A stretch of 64,000 nt of DNA from Siphonodentalium dalli (lineage: Eukaryota; Mollusca; Scaphopoda; Gadilida; Siphonodentaliidae): NCBI GenBank assembly GCA_032622095.1, contig CP136063.1:207191934-207255933 (forward strand), given 5' to 3'. Positions 55,606 through 64,000 of this stretch are shown here, piece after piece. Numbering within the stretch: the first letter of the stretch is position 1; each line of letters starts with the position of its first letter. Under the pieces are notes generated by a model, which was given only the letters and a program-made list of their open reading frames with translations, did not search any database and was not told the origin of the DNA. Position numbers and translations under genes: made by a program.

Positions 55606-56813
55606 GGGCGCGTACACATGGCGGGCAAGAAAATATCAGGTATGCCCCATGTGACTTACTTGACCAATGAAATAAATAATACCGGAAAATATCCGACGAA
55701 GGCAGCGCGCTGATATTTTATCGCCAGTTGGTGATATGTGTTCACCTTGATTGGTGGCCATCGGTATCCGTTAACTAATCTCAAAAAGGGACACGCTGGT
55801 AACCGTTCACGCACTCGAGTTATGATCCATCAATATTATCGTCTGTTTCAACAATTGACTTCGTAATTCCATTTTGGATTGTTTGACATAATCGCTGAGC
55901 TATTATGTTGATATGTGTGGGGACGAATATCTTTTGAGGGTTTCCGCTGACGGAGGATGTCCATGGATTTCCAACTGCACCCTCTTGAATCGGACCAAAG
56001 ACCCAAGATCACATAATTGAATTTGCACACCTCCCATCGTCTTTGAATTTCCCACATGGTACCTCACATACCTTGAATTGTGACTGGACACCGGGGAGGG
56101 AGGGGCCTAGAAGAAATTCCAAACCAATAATTTGACCAAAGTAGGAAAAATGCAAATGTTGGTCTAAAACCACTAATTCCACATACATTAATGGTTGAAA
56201 AATCAGACTACAAGAACAATTTAAAACCATTGTTGGTGTGAAATTTCCAACTAATATTGTTTCCAAGTTGGCGGGGGTCTCATGTCCCCACATGCACCCA
56301 TGTAAGTTCGGTAACGTAATGTACACAACAGCCCCAGCACCAAGCAACAATCTCCTGAAAACTTTATATGGGGTCTCAATGGGGGTGGGGTCATCCGATT
56401 TGCATCAAAACCATAATAACATTATTTTGTCACCCCACATATACATGCACTATGAAATTATAACATTTCCAAATAACGTGACCACTTTCTTATTATGCAG
56501 AAGGTCTTTGTGCATGAGATCAGCAACGTTGCTACATGTTGGTGGGTGTTTAATCCCACCCGACTTCGGTAATACATGTCAACAGTTGGAAATTTCACAA
56601 AGCTATGAATTGCCAAAATGGACTATAGGTTATTTACCGGACGCAATACACTTGAACCAGCATGACTAATACTGTTCTGATTGAGCTCAATCAACGCCGT
56701 CTAAAACCGCCGCGTTCTCACGGGCGTAATCTTTGCACAAGAAAATATCAGTGTGCAATTTTACCTGATATTTTCTTGCAGATATTTTCTTGCAGCTTCA
56801 TGTGTACGCGCCC
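55606..56813. mobile_element. PIF/Harbinger-like non-autonomous element, 1.2 kb
   Basis: GGGCGCGTACACATG at the left and CATGTGTACGCGCCC at the right are perfect inverted repeats, each bordered by TTA (55603-55605 and 56814-56816). A 3-bp TTA duplication with a GGGC-starting TIR is the PIF/Harbinger pattern. A CAAGAAAATATCAGGTA subterminal repeat also pairs across the element. Interior frames of about 110-140 codons show no transposase motif. Confidence 0.82.
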
Positions 56814-59800
56814 TTAGGGACTAGTGGGTGCACAATAACTCATGATATGTCATCGGTATCCGTCGATATATCACGGCAAACTATCTGTCGCGACAATTTG
56901 TGGTAATTGTTAACCTCGATTTCAAATTGGGTGCAAGTAGTATCCACACAAGCAAAGAGCTCTGGCATGGTATGCCGAGTGTATTTGAGATTCGCATGGT
57001 TCATATAGATACCAGTACATACCAACAATGCTTCTATGACATGCGTATCATAGGTACATATACTATAATCTGGTCTAGATATCGCAGTAAGAGATTAAGA
57101 GAAATGGGTATTTTCGATTCGTTATTGAAATTGAACCTTCGTGAATAGTTCAATGTCATGACATTACACCAACCGTCAACCCCGTTTGAAATAGATACAT
57201 ATCTTGGACATATTAAAGGTCACATTCGGATCATATTAGCAAGAAAATAAAAAAACGATAACGTTATTAACCATGCCGATATGGAGAGTATGTGCGCGAG
57301 AAGCGACCGGGATGATTAAGCAGACCAGGTTATCTCTTCTTCCCCAACCATAGCCCAATATATAGGCATATCTGATTCTCGTAAGGTTTGTTGTGCGTGT
57401 GTACTTCCACCAACAATTTGAGGTTTTTAGCTGTGGAATCAAGCTTGTTATCGTGCGGTTTCTAAGGCCAGACATATCAGACAAAACACAACCAACGTGT
57501 TTGCCATCGTAGCACCTGTGGTGAAACCAATATAATAAATTAACGATTGACTGAAACGCGTCTTTCGGAATCTAATTTGCACCTGTGGACATATACTGGT
57601 GCTGTCTTATCCTTCAATTATATCAGAAATTCTTCCAAGGATTTTTACGAATTAAGTTAATTACGTTGCCCTTATTTTCTTGAGATAGTTTGTCCGATGG
57701 AATGTTGGCTTAATTTAATATACATTCGTCAAAAATAATTCTCACAATAAAATGTTCATGAACCTTTTTATTCTTGTTTGTCGTTTCATTTTCAATAGGC
57801 AAGTGATCGAATTTAAGGACACCCCCAACCTAACAGAGTTGAAATGTCTTCCACTATAGCCGAAATTTATAACAGAATGAGCCCTTCTTCACTATAACGT
57901 TTGCACAATGGTCATAATGACACCAAACACCATATTTATCATAAAACATAAATAATTTTGTTTGCTTACCGGAATATATATAGAAATAATTTGTGAAAAA
58001 TTGTTGTTTTCAATTTTACACTATGTTCTTGTGTTCATATCAGGATCTTGAAAATTATTGCGAATTTTTAGCATATTTGTTTACCGGTAGCTCCTATGAT
58101 ATACGGATATTTTGATTTTTCATTATAATGTTTCTTAGGTCATAACTTCACCATGTAAAATGTGGTTGTATCCGCTATATTATGCCAAATCACGAGGATA
58201 CTCGAAAAATAAGGAGCTTTAATGTTTATTTCACAAATACTACATTTTAACATCTGAGAATATATAACCACCATCCACTCACACATGGACGTACTTTGTG
58301 GTCAAAAACTAACCTTATGATATCGTCGATTTAGATTCAAATTTCAAATAGAAGAGTTAGTAGAAGGCAAAATTTGACTAAAGTGTTTGTAAATATCACG
58401 TGATCAAAAACTATGAATTTTCCAGTATTTCGGAGAAACGGTTGTGCTCTAACATGTTAAATAATTGAATATATGAATAACATTCATTTGGTTTTGCACA
58501 AGGATAAACACTTGAGTATGCATAAGATTGGCAACCTAATATACTGCGTACAAAATATAAACAATTTCAGAAAAAATAAAAATCTATTAATTTAGAGAGT
58601 ATGGATTTCCGGTGTTCCCCAGATTAATTTTAGTGCCGCATGCTGTTTCCTCGTTGCAATGAAGAGTTATTCTCAAGCAAAGCAAGCAAACCACAGTTAA
58701 AGGTACAATGCACAGCGAATATATATTCTTCAACATAATTATATAAATAATGCAGGTACAGATCGGTAATCCAAATTTATTGTTATAGCTGTTGTTTTGT
58801 TGTTCAACTTTCTCTGAAAAACATCCGTTTTAGTCGGATAGGTAGTCTTCTAAATATTTATATTATACTATACTGATATGGAAATAGAATATATAGTATC
58901 GTCTGTGTGTTGTGTTTCAACTTTCTGAGAAAGTTTCAGTTAAACAAAGTATAAATGTATGCATGCCCATTCTTACCAAGAATGATTTATTAGCACAGTG
59001 CATGATCCTATGGATGCATTTGATATCTTAGAAAATCTATGAACCATGGCTTACAAATGACATTTTATGACTCAATATATCAAAAAGGTCTAATTATTAG
59101 AGCAAAATAGGAGACCTCTAACATCTGCTAATTTAATTACCAACTTGGCTTCCCATACCAGAAAATAGTTTTTAAAAAGCAAATGGTCACAGACTGGTGT
59201 GTAAATAATGGAGATAACTTGTATTCAACGGAATTATAGCTCAAACAGTGGGATATTCTGAACAATGTTGGTCCCTTTCCTCATCCTGAAGAAATCCTAA
59301 CATATAGGATGCCACAATAATATAGTGTTTTTGCTTTATTATTTTTCACTTCTAATGACCGGCATACTTTTGCTCACTTTCCGGTTAATTTTTAAGATAA
59401 ACTATATGTTTTAAAAATATCGATTCTATGCCATGAAAATTTCCAATCATATTACTATGCGCTTGTGAAATTTCAAATAAATCGAGGCGTGGTCTTGCAA
59501 TTGTTGGCATTCATTTGAGTGAGGTGTATAAAATGTGGTTTCGCCAGGGGTGTCCTTAACACAACACAGGGTGCAGCAACGCCACTAGTGTATACAAACA
59601 AGTAATGCACCCCGTTGGTTATTCCACGACGCCCTTCACAATCATGTGTATACTAAGAGAACCACCGACTTTGAATAATAACTTCTGTATAACTGAACAG
59701 ACTTTTGAATTCCTTTCATTTGTATATTGTTTATATATCTGTCCGATATACAAAACAATATACAAACATATATGCCGCGTGTCTGCAATGAATACAATTC

Positions 59801-60010
59801 GACAAGAGCACAGAGAAAGGTGCACTTACTGATTTTTTGGAATAATATTTCTCCAACATATGAATGTACATGTACACTATAATCTGATGTGTACTTTGGC
59901 ACGACATAGTCATGTAAGGTACTTGACATAAAACAAATACTAAAAAAAATGCCAAATTCACTTTTTGATACACTTTTTCGATTTTTATCTAGCATTGCCT
60001 CATTCGTCTG
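56814..60010. other. Non-coding stretch
   Basis: About 3.2 kb without a supported gene. Positions 57645-57735 hold the partner of the 9855-9960 repeat. Short frames on both strands near 56840-57148 and 59605-59995 have no recognisable domains. Confidence 0.45.
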
Positions 60011-60017
60011 TAGAACA

Positions 60018-60095
60018 CAAATAGTAGTGTCACCTGTCGTTCAAATAGTCGTGTCACCTGTCGTTCAATTGTGTCACCTGTCGTTCAAATTGTTC
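60018..60095 (+). repeat. Short tandem repeat, three copies
   Basis: GTGTCACCTGTCGTTCAA at 60027, 60051 and 60071. Confidence 0.9.
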
Positions 60096-60802
60096 CGTCA
60101 TCAAACTCGTTCATGTATCGAGTGTAGTTTAGCTGATTGTCGCAGGACATTTTCGGAGGCCTACCTTATTATAATCAGAATCCCCGTCTGTATGTCCGTC
60201 CATATCATAAATCAACAGTATTTCTCAGAATTACATAGGATTTGGTTTGTACTGTATTTGATATTTATGAATGCACACATCCAGTTCGAAAATGGTCACG
60301 GGCCAGTGCTTTTTGACTGAGTTATTCTCTCTTTTTTACTAAGGAATCACGAATTTTGTGTTATCCGGATAATAACTTGAGCATTGCCTTAATAATTAGT
60401 GTGTGGTTCACATGTTATAAAGCGCAGGTCAAGGTAAAAATAATGGCCACGTTCCGGTGATTTTATGACGGTGTTATACCCCTTTTCGACTTATACATGT
60501 AGTTAAACAAGTTTGGGTTGTCCGGATTATAAACTTGAGCATTGTTCAACAGAATTCCCATATGTTAACATGGTTGTGCAAATTATAACTTTAGCAATAT
60601 TCAACACAATTTCATTGTACTTAGTATGTGGTTCACATTCGAGAAAAGGACACATTTGAGAAGAGGCAGGTTCTAAAACGGCAACGGTTCATGGGGTGGG
60701 AACAAATAGTCACTGTTTTAGTGTCAAAATGTGTGTGGTAGTCCTTTTTAGAGACCTTTTTAGTGTTTGTGCTTTATAATTTATAAAGATATTATGTCTA
60801 TA

Positions 60803-60915
60803 CACCAGGTAGGTGATATTGCTCTACGCCAGATAGGTGATTTTGTTTTACACCAGATAGGTGATATTGTTTTACACCAGATAGGTGATTGTATTATATC
60901 AGGTAGGTTAAATTA
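60803..60915 (+). repeat. 24-bp tandem repeat, about five copies
   Basis: (C)ACCAGATAGGTGATATTGTT-type units start at 60803, 60827, 60851, 60875 and 60899, all 24 bp apart. Confidence 0.93.
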
Positions 60916-61784
60916 TTATATTCTATGTGCCACCCAGACTCATTAGACATTACTAAAACATGTTTATCGTACATATAGCAATACAGTAGAGCACACAGGA
61001 GCACCGATGGGAAATCAAAGAAAGTTGATGTTACGATTGATTCCAATTGATTCAGATTGGTCAGGATTGATTAGGAATTATTTAACGTTCACAGTTTATC
61101 TTGTATGAATTCAGAAATCTTGTATGAGTTCAGAAAAGGCATTATTTATATTGGACTGCTCAAGTGTAGCATGTGAGAGTAAAGCATATAATAAAAAACA
61201 AACCTACACTTTTAGTAGAAACCTGTATTAACTCATTCATGACTACATGAGATTGTGAATTATTACCATTTTCTATCTCTTTTGTCACATATGAGATAAT
61301 TGTGTTATCCACTCACAAGTCTAGGTATGTTACATGTTTTTTTTCCTTTATACATCAGTGTATACATCAGTGTTTAATGTCCATGTTTGACCAGATTTGG
61401 CATTAAATTTATTTCTTTAAAGTTATCCTTATTTGATGTTATTTACATAGAATACTGCATGGGCGATTCAGCTGCATTAAGAATGCTTTCCCTTGTCCTA
61501 AAGAGGCACAAACCAACATCCAATGGCCCTATAGTAAAAATCCAATAAAAGGTGTGAAGGAAACAAAATAATTTTGTCACGGACGAAATTGCTTTGGGCT
61601 TATTTTGACACCCACCACCCCCAGGATGCGTATCGAAAAAACAAATTTCTGCCCCCCCCCCCGAACGGTTCGGTAACTTTAGACAAACAATGTCATCTGA
61701 GAATGAGAGTTTGAATATTTTTGTTTCCAAACAAAGCCAAAGTTGCCACGAAAGCCCACTTGTTTCGGGGGATTTGCTGCGACC
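60916..61784. other. Non-coding spacer
   Basis: No gene. A C12 run lies near 61652-61663. Confidence 0.4.
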
Positions 61785-62035
61785 CCGGTCACTGAGAGTA
61801 CCGCGAACGTCAGTCAGTTGGTCAGTAAGTTGGTCACGTTCAAGCAGATGAAGTCGGTCGACTGAATCCAACAGTCAGAGTAGTTGCCGTGAGTGTCAAC
61901 CTTTATGGTGTTGTTGAACGATTCACAAATGTTATTCATCCACATGTTTGGAATAATCGACGTTTTCTTTCACAGGCAATATTTGACATTCTGGTGTTGA
62001 GAAGCCATTATACGTAGTCCGTATTTTGGCTTTGT
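61785..62035. repeat. Dispersed repeat (copy of 17915-18195)
   Basis: Same ordered blocks as at 17.9 kb. A 142-codon minus-strand frame here is produced by the repeat and has no domain. Confidence 0.8.
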
Positions 62036-62039
62036 CGTA

Positions 62040-62560
62040 TTAGACAATTAAACCACGAGAGAAACTTATTTCATGCTTCTTATTTTAATCTCCAAAAACC
62101 GGAAGACTCAAGTAAAAATAATAATGAACTGGAACGAAAGTTCGAATCCGGAACCGGAATTGTCATCGGGTTTTTTTATACCACATATCTCCCCTCTAAA
62201 AGTTACAAATTCAGTTTGTCGGGTACTTTAATGCATGCATGCATTGGTCGTGAACACATTGATCAGTACCACCACCATTATGCGGGACATAACTGGGTGT
62301 TACATCTGAATCAACAGTTAACGGTTCGTCCGTATTAATGTCAGCTGTTGGTGGAACTTCGTGGCCAACTGAAATTTCAGTTGTAGTGCATCCTGAGCTC
62401 ACAATTGGTAAGTGGTCATCTATATACCGCCGCCGATACATTGCCGATCAGAAGCGTCCTGGTACAGTTAAAACTGCTTATGAATTACAAAAAAATATAA
62501 TTTGCATAAGTTATACTTCTATGTGCTAGGTTTTGCAGTTTTCGGCTTCAGATTTCTTTC
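62040..62560 (-). mobile_element. Possible 3' end of a Ty3-type LTR element
   Basis: On the minus strand a frame ending near 62211 (with YRRRYIDDHLP and a Pro/Thr-rich tail) could be an integrase tail. It is followed near 62185 by the purine run AGAGGGGAGATA and then TGTGGTATAAAA, the layout of a polypurine tract next to an LTR start. No catalytic domain or second LTR was found, so this is weak. Confidence 0.25.
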
Positions 62561-63445
62561 AAAATGCTCACACCGAGACGAACCTTACTCGGTCGGTGCA
62601 TTGGTCATGCTACCTCCCCGCCATAGCTGCCTTTAAGGGCCATTTCAAGCCAAGGGGCGAAATGCAAATGAAATTACACGATGTTGCGAGTTTGGCCAGG
62701 TTCTAGGGGCGGATGCAGTTGGAAAATCCAAGGTGGGTTCCCAAAATGGAGACACTCTAGCCACGTCCATCGTGACTAATCAACTATATTGAACGATTTA
62801 TAAGCTCTATTAACAGGATTGCATGCAGAACAGTACGTGGTACAACAACGGAAAATAGTACAGGTTATACATTAGTGCCCAGTATATCAAAAGATCACAT
62901 TTGATCAAGAGCGCTTTTGGCTTCAATGCCAAATAACGGTGAAAATTAAAGAACGTTTTTCAAAAATATGCTTTTTACGCTCGTTCTGATCGCATTATTT
63001 TGAATGTTCTTGTGTTGTATATATGTTGCTTATTTAATAACGATCGTCGTCGATTGACGTCAATTTTATTCCCCTGATATAAATGGTTTCTGTAAATCAC
63101 GAACTAGAAAGAAAATCAAAGACATTAACAAATCAAATTGGACATAACTATAACTCACAATAGCCGAATCCACAAACTTCGGATGGCATGTCCCTCACTG
63201 GCGAGTCCGGATTCGAAATAATAATTGAAACATGTTGGTTCGACGATAATAACTGTCCGTTCTGAACGGCGGCGTATATATAAGCAGGTAATCAAGTCAA
63301 AACTACAGGCCAGATCAATTGGATGTCGGCTCCAATTATAGTTCGATGGGTGGGTTAAGTTAACATAACATAACAAATTTGTTCTCGGCTATAAGTCACC
63401 ACGGAATGTGGCCGGTTATAGATTTAAAGTGTGTTAACAGACGTC
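62561..63445. other. Non-coding spacer
   Basis: TAGGGGCGGATGCAG near 62704 resembles a hAT-type terminus, but no partner end was found. No gene seen. Confidence 0.4.
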
Positions 63446-63703
63446 TGTGATCACTCATCAAATTGGTATCTGATATCAGAAAGCTGTGCATCTAATAACT
63501 CTTTAAAACGTTTTGATGTCATCAACTTGAATTACAAACTCTGGCGGCAAGTCATTCCACTGGTTGATAACACGTTCTGTGAGTAAATATAACATAACGT
63601 CTGTGTTACATAATATTAGTCTGGATCCTATATGTGTGCTCTCTCGTCCCCGTATCAGTCTTTCGATAATATCCTTAAGATAAGGTTTTGGCAAAATAAA
63701 CAT
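63446..63703 (-). mobile_element. LINE C-terminal fragment
   Basis: The minus-strand frame contains LYLLTERVINQWNDLPPEFV and DDIKTF, the conserved tail of CR1-like LINE proteins (F-x-R-V-V-x-x-W-N-x-L-P...F). One extra T at about 63512 shifts the frame. After it FKELLDAQLSDIRY runs to a stop near 63458, the usual protein end. No upstream domains remain. Confidence 0.75.
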
Positions 63704-64000
63704 CTCGGCTGCGCCTCATCGATTATTTTGCAGATTACCGTCTCCTGCGGATATTATTGGACGGACTTTGCGTGCTGCCAATTAGGCTATAACATTTATG
63801 AAAATAACTACTTCGAGAAATATAATTATCTACTCCCACTCCCAGCTGAGTGTTCGACGTCACGTTCATGAAATAGATGTAACTGTTCACGTTCGTCACA
63901 TTCAGAGAATGAAGATAAATGCACAATGTATCTAATGTATATATGCAATCAACGTCTTTATGTTGGGTTTATGAGCATATATAATATTGTAAGTGGCCGA
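63704..64000. other. Non-coding end of window
   Basis: No feature recognised. Confidence 0.4.

Noticed and set aside
56009-56669. 113- and 143-codon frames on opposite strands
   Set aside because: Both lie inside the Harbinger-like element and show no transposase or Myb-like motif.
61443-61871. 142-codon minus-strand frame with repeated DQLTDQLTD
   Set aside because: It lies in a dispersed repeat that is not open in the matching copy at 17.9-18.2 kb.
62130-62165. GTTCGAATCC resembling a tRNA T-loop
   Set aside because: No matching acceptor, D or anticodon arms could be placed around it.

Overview
The window is intron-rich, AT-rich animal DNA dominated by transposable elements. The one conventional host gene recognised, a three-exon melatonin-receptor-like GPCR, together with the mix of CR1-like LINEs, Ty3 chromovirus remnants, TA- and TTAA-flanked MITEs, satellites and Helitron-like ends, suggests a marine invertebrate, most likely a lophotrochozoan such as a mollusc or brachiopod. 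The taxon is inferred from style and not proven. No rRNA, tRNA, CRISPR array or bacterial-type operon was seen.

Layout. 0-10 kb: a truncated LINE reverse transcriptase (454-1008), an 82-bp tandem array, two long-TIR foldback elements (2834-3535 and 3828-5551), three stretches of a ~193-bp hairpin satellite, a 62-nt near-perfect palindrome (6251-6312) and a four-copy ~240-bp tandem repeat. 10.3-13.9 kb: a composite in which two ~333-bp direct repeats flank a 298-codon ORF with two chromo-like segments; the left repeat is split by a 1.66-kb hAT-like element whose empty site survives in the right repeat. 14.7-17.7 kb: a collapsed Ty3/gypsy remnant, an internally deleted LINE, and a GC-rich frameshifted ORF sharing a motif with the 298-aa ORF. 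18-28.9 kb: TTAA-flanked MITEs with paired hairpins, a 1.5-kb TIR element, the C-terminal end of a LINE, a TA-flanked TIR element inserted in another repeat, and a Helitron-like 3' end.

28.9-36 kb is mostly featureless non-coding sequence with one foldback element and one hairpin. 36.8-40.7 kb holds a nearly full-length non-LTR retrotransposon on the minus strand: partial ORF1, endonuclease, reverse transcriptase and a C-terminal CCHC knuckle, broken only by one in-frame TGA and one frameshift. A second, 5'-truncated relative is at 25.9-26.6 kb.

42.2-54.1 kb is the GPCR gene on the minus strand (coding exons 54110-53937, 50054-49964, 42928-42171; 340 codons plus stop). Its two introns (3.9 and 7.0 kb) are full of elements, including a 3.5-kb TIR element, a MITE, a 7 x 21-bp tandem repeat and a cluster of TGTTCT/AGAACA palindromes. 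A 70-codon ORF with a signal peptide and a Gly-Lys-Lys site lies in intron 2 on the opposite strand. 54-64 kb holds a PIF/Harbinger-like element (55606-56813), short tandem repeats, a dispersed repeat shared with 17.9 kb, a possible Ty3 3' end, and a LINE C-terminal fragment.

No operon-like co-operation between genes is evident. Most of the content is explained by successive, often nested, transposition around one receptor gene.
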